Assembly: GCA_016858145.1 (NCBI GenBank)
Contig: JAEHOE010000082.1
Span: forward strand, 186,001 to 250,000
Source of the DNA: Edaphochlamys debaryana
Lineage: Eukaryota > Chlorophyta > Chlorophyceae > Chlamydomonadales
Length of the DNA stretch: 64,000 nt
Direction of reading: 5' to 3'
This document shows positions 11,901-24,400 of this stretch, piece by piece. The notes beneath the pieces are model-generated. The model did not search any database, was not told the origin of the DNA, and was given only the letters and a program-made list of their open reading frames with translations. The translations under genes and the position numbers were made by a program. The number at the start of each line of letters is the position of its first letter. Positions within the stretch are counted from its first letter, which is position 1.

Positions 11901-13254
11901 AAGCAGCCAGGCAACCTGCGGGGGCCGGGGGGCGAGGATTGCGCGGCGGAGTCTCCCTGGCAAGGGTCTAACTTCAACGCCAAATGGAAGTTGAACCCCA
12001 GTAGAGTGGCGACGGGACCAGTCCCGTTCTCAAAATAGTCAGGTCTTGCCTGCCGCCCTTCAAACGAACCCAGTGACTTCGCACCGAAAGCGCGTGCGCC
12101 ACGCCACGCCCCACCTCGCCACGCTATTTGTCCCCAAGCAGCCCCACGCACCTGCTCCCGCAGCTGCACCCCCGACGCCCCCAGGTGGCTGATGGCGGGT
12201 GCAAGAGCCCCCGCCGCCACCACGGAGGCGCACGCGTCCGACCCTCCAGACGCAACGTTGCAGCAAATCCACGCAGCCTCCACCTGAGGTTGGGAGGGCA
12301 GACCCAGTGAGCAAGACCTGTTCGCTGTACAGAGGGCTGACCCTGCCTGCTTGCTCCTGCGTTCTTCTAGGTTTTCCTTGCTGCCCACAAGCCGCTAGCT
12401 GCCGCGAGCGTTCCAGAAGCAAGGGCCCCCACCTGCAGCTCGGGTAGGTCATCGCGGGACAGAAGGGCCACGAGCGGCGGCAGAGCCCCCAGGTCCACCA
12501 CCGCTTGGAGCGGCGCATCGTCGTCTGGGAGGAGGACAGGCGGTGAGGGTTAGGGAGACGGTGTTGAAGACTGTGAAAGCAAGGGCCGATTCAGAGTCTT
12601 CTGGGTTGAGAGAGGTGCAGACGAGAGCGGAGGTACGGGGTTTGGGGTAGGGCGGAGGGCCACTTTGCCTACACAGATGCCACCACATGGGTAAGCCAGC
12701 AGGCATGCGCCCGTCACAACGCTGGCTTACGTGCGCTGACGGCCTTGCGAATGGCCACTGCTGCAGGTAGCCACAGCGACTCATCCTCGCCGAGTAGCGC
12801 CGCCACAGCGGCGGGTAGGTCCGCTGGGGAGAACCGGCGGGTCCCGGCCTTGGGGGCCTCCGCGGCGCCGCTGGGGCCGGGGCCTGGGCCCTGGTCGCCG
12901 CCATCGCCCGTCTGACTGGCGCGGGCGGAGGCGGTCGCGGATGACGTGGAGGTGCCGGGGGCATCGAGCCTGGGCGCCGTCCGCGGGCCTAATAGTCCGG
13001 GGAGTCGGGGGGGTGAGGAAATGCTCGGGGGATGTCGGGGGTGGGGGGGGTCGGGATGTGGGGAACTTGTCGGCAACTTGTCGAGCCATGTTCAGCGACT
13101 CACGTCGAGGCAGCAAGTCTTGCAGTTCCGTGGGAACGAAAATGTGCGTGTTGTGCTTGGCAGCGAAATCGACCGTCGGCCGCTCCTGCTTCTTCAAGCC
13201 TCCTCGCCGCCTTGCGAAATATGAAGGACACGTGGGGTTCGGAGTGCCCACCAT
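8957..13254 (-). CDS. Importin subunit alpha-like armadillo-repeat protein
   Basis: Fourteen exons, 584 residues: 13254-13104, 12988-12731, 12524-12433, 12283-12152, 11915-11876, 11706-11615, 11357-11304, 11146-10980, 10702-10627, 10431-10237, 9979-9918, 9778-9718, 9518-9366, 9178-8957. Importin alpha carries nuclear-localisation-signal cargo through the nuclear pore with importin beta. Successive ARM repeats are plain: RFSPADLPAAVAALL, LQVEAAWICCNVASG, QLREQVAWLLANVAGES, RQQAWVLRNLL, LLKEVCFTLSNIAAGT, HTEATYALSNLATA. The WxxxN pairs that bind signal peptides are visible in repeats 2 and 3 and as W..RN in repeat 4; later repeats lack the Trp. The N-terminus is short (FARRRGGLKK) rather than a full Arg/Lys-rich importin-beta-binding domain. 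A Gly/Ala/Pro linker (about 52-95) separates it from the ARM array. The intron after 11615 uses a GC donor. Confidence 0.85.
11358..11614 (-). other. GC-AG intron in the importin-alpha-like gene
   Basis: Donor CAG|GCGAGT and acceptor TCGCAG|GCCTGG. Only this choice joins RQQ to AWVLRNLL in phase 0, the expected ARM-repeat sequence. No GT donor gives the same reading frame. Confidence 0.75.
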
Positions 13255-13999
13255 CTCCGCGCCAGGGGGAAAGGACGCAAAGCGAAGATGCTCCCAGACT
13301 TAGACGCTGCGGATGTGTTCCATGATAACTGGCATCATGGCAGGCTGCACTTGAGTATTTCAATGTCGTCAAGGCCGGAAGAAAGGGTATGCGACGACGT
13401 GCACGTCGCAGGTAAGGGTAGTGTCGAGGCAAGGAGCAGCACGAGAGAAAAGGTCAATGGGCCGAGTCTAGGAAGCTTCATAGAGCAGAAAGCCACTAGG
13501 ATAATTGGATTGGGCCGTGCCCGTCGCGACGATTGAATGCAGGGGTGTTGCATGTCATGCCGCGGGGCTTCCCGACAGTGCCTCCGGCCTTGGCACCAGT
13601 GCACCGAAGATGTTTAGCTAGGGATCGGAGTGTGTAGCCTAAGCTACGAAGGTAGCCTTAAGTGTTTCGCTAGGGGGAGGAGGAGCGGGGCAGGGGAGAG
13701 GGGAGTGTGCGGGTTGCGGGGGCCTACGGCGCCGGACTGCCGCAGGGCAGCGCGGCCGCCGCCACCCAAAGGGTTGACCACCAACAGGCGACCGGGCTGA
13801 TTTGCTGTGCGCGTTGACCTCGGGGCGGCCGGGCGGCCCGCCGTGGAATGCGTGGAATGGGGAAGGAAGGGGAAGGCCGGGCAACGCGGCCTGTGGAGCC
13901 CGGGCCAGACGGCCCTGCATACACGGACTACGGAACACCCAGCAGCATACTCTCGGCCTATCAACTTTCCTGCAAAGAGGTCCCTCGGGGGAATGACCC
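13255..13999. promoter_or_regulatory. Divergent promoter region of genes 3 and 4
   Basis: 745 bases between opposite-facing starts (ATG at 13254 on minus, 14000 on plus). It must hold both promoters and 5' UTRs. No convincing TATA box or known element seen. Confidence 0.5.
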
Positions 14000-15164
14000 A
14001 TGGCGCACGTCGCCGACCTTGTCGCAGCTATTGAAGCCAGATTTGCGTCTGCAGCGCCTGGGGAACAACTATTGGACTCTCCCATCACGCTGTCCGTGTT
14101 TGAGTCGCTCTCGGATCACTGGGAGCGCCGGGGCTTGGCCTTCACGCCCATCATCGGCCCCGGCGACGGCGCTGACCCCTTGGGCCTCGTTTCTCGCGAC
14201 CCGAGCTATGACCCCAGCCAGCCTCATGAGGCGGCCGTAAGGGCGCTTACCGCCACGCTTCTGGCCATGCTCGGCAACTCCTTCACACCGTTCGGTTCCA
14301 CGACCCTCCCGTTTGGCAGCGGCCGTCGCAAGGCGCCCGACATGGCGCTCGGGTACCTTCGTAAGTGCGCTGACGACCGGCGGAAGAAGTATTGGCGGCA
14401 GGGTTGCCAGGGGGGCAGGTTCCCGGGGTCCGCTGGCACGTGCCACATGGGCTGCCCTCCCTACTGCCTCCCACCTCCCGGCCGCAACACGGTGCCCCTT
14501 GCACGGTTTGCCGCCTCACCGGCCTCGGTGTGGGTCCGTGCCGCGCTGCCCCCTGTTTCCTGCCGCGTTCCGTGGCCTGTCCCGCCCTTCCCCCCCCCCC
14601 CCCCGATCCCCCCCCCCCCCGCCTCTGCCCCCAGCGCCCGGGCAGCTGGACATCCACCTAGTGGTGGTCGCCGAGGTGGCCCACATGATTCAGCCAGAGG
14701 CCAGCCTCCTGCACAACATCCTGTTGTGGGCGACACCCGTTGCCGCGGGTGGAGGGGGTGCCCGCCTGGCGCTGGGCGTCAAGCTGGCGTACGGCGGCAG
14801 CCCCGCCGCGGAACTCACGGCGCACCTCCGCATCATGTCGACCAGCGGCGGCGGTCCGCTAGCCCCCCAGCGAGCGCCTCCAGTCGTCGTGACGCCACGC
14901 AGCCTCCGTGGAGACCCCGCTACCTTGGTCTGGCTGCCGCTGTCGCACCTGATGCCGGGGAGCAGCCGGGCGCAGCGGATGTGGGTCGCCATGTGGGTCG
15001 CCGCGGGCGGTGTGGCGCAGGGGCTGCGGCAGCTCCTGCCGCTGCCGTCCTGGCGCGCGGCGGCGTGGGCGCTGGCGCGGTGGCGGAGCCCCTGGGGCGC
15101 TGTGCCCCTGGACCTGGGGGACGTGCGGCGCGCCTATGCGCTGCCGTCACTGCGGCGGGCTTAG
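14000..15164 (+). CDS. Unrecognised 296-residue protein
   Basis: Two exons, 14000-14360 and 14635-15164, joined in phase 1 (CTTC|GTAAGT to CCCCAG|CGCCC). The ATG has a good algal context (CCCATGGCG); an out-of-frame ATG seven bases upstream could start a very short uORF. The N-terminal half (VADLVAAIEARF, LSDHWERRGLAF, AVRALTATLLAMLGNSF) looks helical. The second exon begins with a hydrophobic strand-like segment (LDIHLVVVAEVAHMI), passes a Gly/Ala-rich stretch, and ends in a Trp-rich helical region (WVAMWVAAGG, WRAAAWALARWRSPWG). No domain is recognised and no signal peptide is evident. The intron carries two long C runs (14590-14621). It could be a lineage-restricted soluble protein. Confidence 0.65.
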
Positions 15165-16962
15165 CTGGGCGCGTGGGAGATGTATGGTCGGGCCGTGGGC
15201 GGGCGCGTGGTTGGTGTCCCGCACGCGGCGGGCGGCGCGGCTTCCGGGCTCGTCCAGGCCAGCTTCTCATCTGGCTTGAGCTTGCGTGCGGGGCACGCGC
15301 GGGCATCAGCGCCGCGTGGCTCCTCGGAGAGGTGTTCGCAACACTGAGAGCTCGGCCACACCTGTCCCCGGCTTGGGCGAGCCACTCAACCCAACGCCGG
15401 TCTCACTCTTCGTCACGGGGCAGTCAGGGACGTAGCTGGCGGGCGCGCTCAACCGCGTCAGGCTCCCTGACGACGGCGCTGGCGGACTGCTGGCTGCGCT
15501 CACGGCAGTGCCAGCGGAGGAGGATCATCAGGCACGCGGCGGTACGGACCTCGCTAGCCCAGGCGCGCTCATGTCCCGCGGCCTGGGCTCCCCCGGGGCG
15601 CCACTACTGTCCCCCAAGGCCCCATTTCCCCTATCGCTGGTGGTGCTGGCAGTCGGCTGGCTGTTGCGGGCGGCCCTGGGTCGGTCCAAGCACGGCAGGC
15701 GGAGGAGAGGGAGCAGGACTCAGCTTGGCTGGTGTCTGGGTTCCGGTTCGAGCTGGTGGGGTTGAGGCTGGGCGACAAAGACGGCGCTGCCCGGCGGCGG
15801 CGTGCTTTTGTTCATTGCACGGAGCAAGGCGGACCAGTTGATATTGTTGTTCGTTGTGGGGTCAGCGGTGATTCTAGCGAACCAGGCGGCCTGCGGGGTA
15901 CCCACTGGGACCGTGGTGATGCGTGACGGGGACAGCCGCAGGCGGGGGTGGGCGCATCAGAGCCCATCTTCGGCCCCATCGAGGCGGCGGGTCCGGCGGG
16001 GTGGCACAAAGCAACTTCAACCCGCCGCCTGCGCGCAGTCAAAGGAGTCAGGGGATCTGAGTGCCCCCCGGGGGGAACACGCTCCGTTGGAGCCACCCAG
16101 TAGTGAGATAACTACTAAAGGCGGCTTTTGCAGGGGTAGCTGGCTTGGGGACCCGGGCCTGCAGCCGTTGATGGCGACGCGGCGGCGGGTTACGGCCCGC
16201 ATGAAGGAGAAACTGGGTGGAAAGGGGCTTTGTGACGGAGCTGCGGGACTTGCAGGGAACGGGGGGCAGGCAGGCGCCAGAAGTGGGGCTCAGGGCACGT
16301 TGGACCTGGGTTCCTCCTGTGCCGTGAGTGTGATGTTCCCACCACACGTCGTGCAAGACTGGCGGGGGTAACGTGTTGAACCGGGGGGTGCTTCAAAAGT
16401 TACAGTACCTTGACCCCGCCCAGCCCTGCCGCGGATTTCCCTGAGAGCCGGGAGGCACTGCGACTCTGCGAGGCACGGCCCCTGTCCGCGGCGCCCCTGG
16501 CCGGTGTGCACTTGACCTCCCGCCTAGGCCCTCAACGCTACGTTGCCGCGCTCGCGTGGGAAGCGCGTTCCGCACATCCTCAGTATTACCGCACCTCGCC
16601 GGCAACCTCCCGCCGCCTCGGCCCTCAGCCCCAAGCATCCCCACTCAGTCCGCAACCTACAAACTGCTGCAGCCCGGAGCCCCAACACCCCAGCACCACC
16701 CTAGCCGCACTCGCGCCTCAGCGGGGACTCGCCTCACTCCCTTCTGTCTTCTCCTGCGCAGCTCCCAGCAGCCCTCCCCAGGCAGTTGGGGTTCTGGCTT
16801 CCCACAATCAACGGCCGCCCCTCCTCCTCACCGAACCTTCTTCAACCTCATGCAAAAGCACACCTGACCGCCACACCAATGGACTGTATCTGGCTGCTCC
16901 AGGTCTGAGCCGCGGTGAACGGTGAGCTCAAAGGTCTAGCCACCAGCTTCACTTATGCCCCC
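15165..16962. other. Long convergent 3' region between genes 4 and 5
   Basis: About 1.8 kb with no supported exon. It should carry the 3' UTRs of the plus-strand gene ending at 15164 and the minus-strand gene ending at 16963. Short open frames occur on both strands (e.g. 15802-16371 plus, 15720-15905 minus), but codon use is not like the neighbours and no splice signals join them to anything. Confidence 0.5.
16400..16404 (-). terminator. TGTAA poly(A) signal, gene 5
   Basis: Minus-strand TGTAA 559 bases after the stop of the membrane-protein gene, a normal 3' UTR length for this kind of genome. Confidence 0.55.
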
Positions 16963-19900
16963 TCACGCCGGCCATGACGGCACGGGCTCGGGCCGGGCCC
17001 ACGTGTTCCCAACCGCCAGGCCCACGGGGAGTTCGTTGGGGCCGTACATGTCGTTGTAGGCGGGAAGGTGGACGGGCGGCAGGCCAACGGGCGTCTGGGG
17101 CGGGGAAAGGAGTACAGGTGTGGGGGAGAAGGAGAAGCACTCTTGTGTCCTGATGCAGTGTTTGGGGGTTCAGGTTCCACAAAGGCAATTGCTGCGGGTC
17201 CGCGACAACCCATGCGCTGAACCGTGCCCTAGCCTGCGTGATGGGCACAGACGTTTGACACATGCGGCCCCGGCCTTCGTCTGCCCACACCCACAGCCCC
17301 TTCCTTTCCCTCCTGCCATACTGGCACCACCCACCGCGGGGTCCCGCAACGCCTCCTGCAGATCGAACGGCAGCTCCGCTGCCGCCGCCACACCCGCCCC
17401 GAGGCCGTGGGCACCGCCGCCTGCGGCCCCTGCCCCCCCCGGGGGCGCTGGTGCGGGCTCGAAGTCGCCCCAGTGCCCCTGGGAGTCCGCCACGCGCCGC
17501 CCCGCGAATGCCAGGTGGTCCAGACGGGGCTTGCGGGCCTGGGGGGGCCGGGAGGTGCCGGGACACGGGTGGGGAGGAAGCGAGGTACCCATCAGAGGGC
17601 ACACTTGTTCCACACACTGTGCCTGACGGCTGCTGCGGCTGGGGCGAAACACGTGCTGGAGGTGGGAGAGCACATGATTTACTCGCGCATGATCAGGTTG
17701 GTCCAAGCCGAATCGACAGCCTACTGGATACAAGGACATGCGGACATGCGGAGAGGCACCGCACCTTGGGGCTGGGGCTGCCGGGCGGCGGCACGACAAG
17801 GAACTCCTCCAGGTCGATGTCGTACACCACCTCGTACGGCGGCGGATCGTCGTCGTACACGCCGTACACCGCCGTGGGCATGGGCGGGCCTGCGCGGCGA
17901 TCGACAGGTTGTAGGTGCGCACTCGTGCCGCGGAGGCCAGGCATGACTCCGTCTTCTCACCACACAACATGCACCCCCTTTCAGCTCGGACTTGGCTCCC
18001 TCCCATCCCTCACCCCTCCCCTTGAAGCAACCGCCCCTGAACACTCGCCTGCGTTCTCAACCCACGTGTCCCTTCAGCCCCATCCCACACCCCTCCCCTC
18101 TCCGCACCCGGCGCCGCGTATCTGTACAGCGGGTTGTCGTGCGCCTCGTGCCACGCCTCCGTCTGCGCCTGCGCCTCCACCTCGTGTGCGCTCATGCCGC
18201 CCCCCGCCGCCATCCGCGCCTGCGCCGCCGCCCAGATGTCGGCCCGCAGCTGCTCGATCAGCTGCTTGGGCGGCGCGCGGGGCATGGTGGTGCCCTCCCG
18301 CACTTTGGCGGCGGCGTCCACGGCGGCTTGGTACCTGGCCGGGCCGAGGAGGGATAAGGGCAAAGGGAGGACAGGGTTGTGAGGGGGGTGGCTGGGGCTG
18401 AATGGAGGCCGCCTGTTACCGGGGTGACCGGGAGAGGAGAGCGCAGGCATGGGTGAAAGGGTAAGGGGGGTGTGCGGTTGGCTGCGCAAGGCTGCTCGTC
18501 GCCCGGTTGTTCGCCCCACCCGGCAGGGGAGGCGGCCAGCACCGCACCACACCGCCTACGCGGTCTTCTTCATTTGCCGCCCCGCCGTGTCCCCGCGTTG
18601 GGGTTCCGGCCCCACCCACACCCGTGCGTTGCCCCGCCCGACCCACATGGTTCCGTCCAGCACCATCGGCGGCTTCTCCTTCATCTCGGGCACGAAGCTG
18701 GGCAGAAACTGCAAAGAAGAGGCACAGTGTGACGCACATAACATCACGTGCGAAGCCGGTTGGGCCGCATGCTTCGGGTCGCATGTGTGCCCTAGCCCGT
18801 CCCACTCGTCCCGCCCCCGTCTCCCTACACACCTAAGCCCTCACCTCCGCTTCACCCTCCGCGCTTCTTCCTCACAAGCCCTTCAACCCTTGCAAATACC
18901 TCCACCAACTTCTAGCTCAATGCCCATCAGTATGCAAGACCCTGCCCAGCAGGTGGTGTACCGAGGCCCTTCATCAGGCCTTTCCAGCCCACCCCACCTC
19001 TCAAACCCACCAGCATGCGCACGAGCAGCAGCGCCAGGAAGGTGGCGGCGGGGGGGTAGGCGAGGCGGAAGGTGAGGTTGTAGGGGTTCCAGTGGTCCTC
19101 GGTGACGCCCATGAGGAAGGGCACCTAGAGCCCAAGGGAAGGACGGGGATGGGGATGGAAGGAAGCAGGGATGCCGGGGGCCGAGGAGCCGCGTAGAGGT
19201 TGCAGCTTACGCGACTTTCCCGTCTCAGACCCCTTCACAACGGCAGTGTCAGGCTCCGCCCCCCCAATCCGCCACCCATCCACCCACCAGGTACAGCAGG
19301 CAGGAGGACGCCAGCGAGAGGGTGAGCAGGGCCGTGGCTATGAGCCCCGCGCGCCTGAGGCGGGGCGGCGCCTGCGCGCTGGCGGGCAGGCGGTGGAGCA
19401 GCTCGCGGGCGTGCTGGGAGCTGGCGGGGCGGCACACCAGGAGGGAGGCCTGCGGGAGCGCGTGGGGGGTGCAGGGGGTGAGGTGGGGGCTACGGGGGAA
19501 GGAGGAAGAGGACGAGAACACCGGACGGGCCAACAGTTGACGACGCGGAACGCTCACGTTTGGGTGGGCTGGGCATTGCAGGGCGTTGCGCGGCTACCGG
19601 TACCCGGGTCTGCTTTGCGGCCGTCTATTGAAGCCGCGGCCCCTTTCGGACCCTTTCCCTTGGCTTGCGTACCAGGCAAGCGGCCGCCAAAGTGCCGTGA
19701 ACGATGAAGTTGTAATACTGCTGGATGGTCGTGGCGAACGTATCCTTGCCGTACGCCAGGCCCAGCAGCGTGCCGTACATCACCAGCATGACCAGCTCCA
19801 GGTAGTACGGCCACACCTGTTGTACGGCATCCGAGGCACTGCTCAGGAGACCTTGTCAGGGCGAGCAGACCTTGCCGCCCCCCCCCCCCGAGCACCGGAG

Positions 19901-20616
19901 ACTGTCAGGCCTGAAAGTGCACCCGGGGCAGCATCTTCCCTTCCATCTCCCCAACAAGCCATCAGCCCGACACTAGGTTGGACCCAAGCCTCCTAGCCCC
20001 AACAAGGTCTTCTAGCCGCCATTCTCACTCCACCCACCTTGCGCAGCTTGAGCAGGTTGGCGACCAGACCCAGCAGCAGCACGCCTCCGGCCCCGCCGCA
20101 ACCCGCGATGAGGCCGATTTTGAGGTGCGTGTCCTGAAGCCCGGTGGCCGCAAAGTATGGTCCAAACACCAGGAACAGCCAGTTACCGCCGATGAACTCC
20201 TGCATGCTGGGGCACCGACCAGCGCACAGCCACGTCCCGGCCGTGCGTGGCGTGGGTGCCGGGTCCAGCTTAAGGAGGATGTCGAGGAGACTCGGCCACC
20301 AATCCTCATCCTTCGCGGCGGCCTTCTTGCCATCCTTGCTGGGTACTTTGCTGCTTTGCGAGGATGATGCCTCGTGCTGTCGGCTGGCTAGGCCCGGGAA
20401 GGCCTGGTTCGCGGGCTGCTGGGGCAGGGGAGGCGCCTTGGCGGCCAGCGGGGGACGCTGGCCGGAGGGGGGCTGGGCGGGAGGGGTCGTGCCCCTCGCC
20501 GTCCAAACTCCGCCGACCCCAGCTCCCGGCTGTGGCGGACCACCATGCGGACCGCCACCTGCTTTCTGTTGTGAGGCTTGCGGACCGGGATATGTTCCAG
20601 GCGGAGACGGCTGCAT
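16963..20616 (-). CDS. Polytopic membrane protein of unknown function
   Basis: Nine exons, 582 residues: 20616-20038, 19816-19673, 19449-19288, 19124-19011, 18708-18647, 18334-18108, 17889-17765, 17538-17335, 17094-16963. The first in-frame ATG was taken. Residues 1-105 are Pro/Gln/Gly-rich, probably cytosolic and disordered. Then come about six hydrophobic segments: WLFLVFGPYFAATGL, IGLIAGCGGAGGVLLLGL, YLELVMLVMYGTLLGLAYG, FIVHGTLAAACLVASLLVC, GLIATALLTLSLASSCLLYL, FRLAYPPAATFLALLLV. The soluble C-terminal half holds a charged helical part (PKQLIEQLRADIWAAAQARM, HEVEAQAQTEAWHEAHD), a PPPY motif inside YDDDPPPYEVVYDIDLEEF, and a Gly/Ala-rich tail. No transporter or enzyme signature is recognised. 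The PPPY could bind a WW domain, but that is inference. Confidence 0.7.
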
Positions 20617-21410
20617 CGCGAGAATGCGATGCTCACGACGAGGTGCTAAACTTTTGTCTCTGCCCTCCAGCAGAGGCTCTGTGCCTCGTAGGAATGGTTT
20701 TGCATACAATCGCTTCTGGGTCAACGCAGTCACTACAGTTGCGCGAGAGGGGCATGCTGTCGCCCGAGTCAAAGGGAAACGTGAAAGCGCGAGCTAAGAG
20801 TGCTTAATAAATGAGGTTCTATCGCCACATGCCATCGACAGCATACAGACCCACCTTCGTGCAGGTCGTTGCAAGCAACCGCATAATCGTACAGCACGAC
20901 CCCGCGAGTCCGCCCCCCCTCGCTCCCCGCAGGTCAACGGCACCACTCTCATCACCGCACAACCGCAGACCCTTTCCCCCTCTCTCCTCCCCGGGGTCAG
21001 GTCCAGCACCGCATCACGGCACGAAGCCTCCGTCCCCTCTGTCCCCTCTGACCCTCGGGGCCCGACACAGTTCTCCCCGTCCCACGCCCACCCCTCGCCC
21101 CCACCCAGCCCAGCAGTTCAAGCGCATCTCAGCGCTGCACGCTCCAGTTCCGCTTGGCGGCCCTTCACATTGTACACGCCCCTGCGCCGTCACCCTGGAC
21201 ATCCGCGGCCCATTCGCCCTTCTCACCCCTTCAAAAGACCCCTGTCCTCCGTCCTCTTCGTCCTCCAGCTCCCTTCCCCCCGGTCTGCCCGCGAGGGCCC
21301 GTATGGATGGAAGGTACGGCTGATCCCCTTGCCTAAACTGGTGACAACGCCGGTCCGCCAGCGACTGAAGACACCCGCCCCGCTGCGCCCCGCTCTCCAA
21401 ACTTTGGAGC
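20617..21410. other. Intergenic: promoter of gene 5, 3' UTR of gene 6
   Basis: About 800 bases between two minus-strand genes. No exon, TGTAA signal or clear promoter element found. Confidence 0.5.
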
Positions 21411-24400
21411 TCATGCGTCCTCCTCCTCGTCCTCCTCATTACTGCAGTCATCCTCCTCCTCGTCCTCCTCTCCCTCCGCCTCCTCCTCTCCTTCCCCGTC
21501 TCCGCCCCCGGGTTGCGCCCCCGGTGCCTTCTTGCGCCCCGCCCGCCGCTGCTGCCGACTCTTCCGCTTCGACACCACCTTGCTCCAGGCCAGAGACACA
21601 CACTCCTGCAAGGGGCAGTCGAGGGCCGGGAAGAAGCGCGCGTTAGCCCTGATGCAGCCTTCGTCATAAACAGAACCGCAGCCCGCACGGTTGCGGACAT
21701 GCACCACGCAAAAGCACTATCAGGCACCACCCTCCTGCGACTGAGGAGCAGAGAGGCTCGTAGGAGCTAAGAGGCGCCGGCGTGAAGACACCATGGCAAG
21801 CCTCAGGGCACCGTGTCCAGTGTCAGGGCCCAAGGAATTAAGGATCCAGCACACCTCGTTACAATCCACCCCGGCTCCGCCCCGGCTCCCCCTACATTAG
21901 CCCCCAGCCCCACCTCGCCGTCGCCGCCAAGCAGCTGGAGCACCAGCAGCCCCCGCCGTACGCGGTCCAGCGCGCACGCCGTGTGTACGGATGCGGCGCC
22001 GTACATCGTCCGCACGGCCTCCACCACCTCGAGCGCCGTACCCACGGCGTAGCGCTTGGCCAGGGCCACCTGGGCGGGGCCGGCTGGGTCCTGCGGGAGC
22101 GAGGGGTGGGTGTCGAGGGTTCAAGAGCCAACGCTGCTGCCGCCTCCAATCAACAATCCACCCATCGCCTGGCCTATTTCTGTAAGTCCATGCCGGTGCC
22201 CTGCCCAAGGTCCCGGGCGGGGCAGGCAAGCTCGCACGCACATGCACCCGCCCGCCCTCACCCGCGAGTCCAGCGCTGCTGCTGCCCCCGCCACCACGAG
22301 CCGCGCCGCCTCCACGCGGCCGCCCAGCCTCGCCACGCGGTGCGCGAGCGCCTGGTAGCCTGGAGGGGGGGTGAGTTGGGAGGAGGCGGAGGGTTGAGGG
22401 GGCCGTGGAGGGAAGGGATACCTCCAGGAACTTCCGCGCTGTCGAGGCCGCAGAACACGCACTGCAAGTGACTCGTACCGGTATGCATGGCATGTGCACA
22501 GCCCCCGCTTCCCAATCTGCATGCAAAACCCGTTCCCCCACTCCCTCCCTCTCCCACCCCACACACCCGACAGCGGGTTGGCGAAGTGGCGGTGTGCGTC
22601 GTCTCCCAGCCACGCCTGCGCCGCCTGCAGCTGCACGGCCGCTGCGCCCACGGCCGCGGAGGCGAGCAGCAGGCGGTGCGGGGGCACTGGGGGCGGGAGG
22701 GAGGGAGGGGTCGGGGAGACGGGTTGGCGAGGGGGCATCGCTTGGGGACGGGGCTGGCGGGAGAGGCCGGCTTGTGAGGGGCATCACAAGGACGGGCCAG
22801 CCAGCCTTGTTGGAACTGGAGAGCCGGTGCATGCCGGAGGGCTCGCAAGCAGGCCCTCGGCAAGGCCCGGGCCCCTGACCCGCAAGACACAGCCGAACCT
22901 GCAGGTACGCCCCCTGCGCATGGCACCCGCCACCCTCCCCACGCACGCATAAACCCCGCTCACCCGCTTTGTGGATGGCGTCCAGCGCCCGCTCCGTCGC
23001 CACGCGCATCTCGGCCCGCACGATGCAGCACGCCAGCACCGCCGTCCCGTGGGTCAGCGGCCGGCAGCCCACGCGGTCGGGCGCGCGGCCCAGCGGGAAG
23101 AGGCCGGGGTAGATCTGGGCGGGGGGGGGGAAAGAGGATGGGGGGAGGAGGTCAGTGTCTGGGGGGGGGAGGGAGGGAGGGGCGCTTGACGGGTTGGGGC
23201 ACTGAAGCGCAGCGAGCTCTCGAGTGACACGCCCGCTCCGCCCCAAGCCATACCCCTCTGTCCGTAACCACCCTGCCCCCACGCCCTGCCCCCACGCCCT
23301 GCCCCCCACGTACACCACCCATACCTTGGGCAGCAGGAAGAACGTGAGCCCGCCCGCGGGGTTGGGCGAGGTGCGGGCGGCCACCAGGCACAGGTCGGCG
23401 CGGCCGCACAGGGGCACCAGGTCCTTGAGGCCGTTAAGGATCCAGTAGTCGCCCGACTGGGGGGTCGGTGAGGGTCGGTGAGGGGTGGGGCACAGGTTAC
23501 ACAGCGGCAAGCAGGGAGCACAGGCTACGAAGCCAGGGCGGGTTGCTATGAAGCAAGGGCGTTCATTGGTACGCACGGGAACTCTTACCCGTGCCTAGCC
23601 CACCTTCTTAACCGCAACCACCCGCACACTTCCTACCGCACACCGCCCCGCCCCTCCTACCTTCTTCTCATCGACACACACGCATGTCGTGTCCCCGCCG
23701 CCCGGCCCCACCCACCATGTCCTTGTACTCCACGGCGAAGCTCAGCGTTCGCGCCGCATCCGTGCGCGCCTGCGGGCGCCAGCGACGGCACGCACGGAGC
23801 AGGTGACGGCGGGTGGGGGGGGTCACACGTCACGCCAAGGCCAAGGTGCATTGCAAGGTGCTCAGTACGGTGCGTGCAATGAGTAGCTCAGAACGATATA
23901 TCAAGTCCCCGAGATCGTGCCCTTGTAGCGGCTGGGGCATTGCGCTCCCCCGTACGGCTCTGCAAGCACTGCTCACCCCACATGGGGCCCTCCGGCTGCG
24001 GCCGCCCACCCACCTGCGGCTCGCTGGCGGCGATGCTGCCCAGGACCCAGCCCTTGGTCAGCCCCCGTGTCAGCGCGAGGCGCAGGGGCAGGGGCGCGTA
24101 CCTGGTGGGAAGTAGGGCGGGTGGCAGATGACGCTCAGCGCTGACGGTCTACGGCACAGGACATAGAACTCTGGCGCTCGGGCAAGGGCAGCGCTACCAA
24201 GTAAGAGAGCGCCTGCCCAGGCCCTCCACGCACTAGACGACGCACAGCACTCGCGGATCCCTGCCTCCCCTACCCCGCCCGCTCTCCCTCCCTGACCCCG
24301 CTCCCACGCCCCATCCTGCCCAGCTCTGCCCCCGCTCACCGGCCCATGGTCCACGCCACACAGTGCTGCTGCACCAGCAGGCACGCGGAGCCCAGGTCGG

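Noticed and set aside
14590..14621. Long C runs in the intron of gene 4
   Set aside because: A homopolymer polypyrimidine tract before a splice acceptor, also prone to sequencing error. No separate function claimed.
15720..15905. Minus-strand frame with gag-like look, in the 3' region of gene 4
   Set aside because: Only 61 residues, no partner domains, no repeats around it, and codon use unlike real genes here.
21897..23576. 559-residue uninterrupted minus-strand frame
   Set aside because: It runs through several introns and exons of the acyl-CoA-dehydrogenase-like gene in mixed phase. G+C-rich DNA has few stops, and only the spliced reading shows family motifs.
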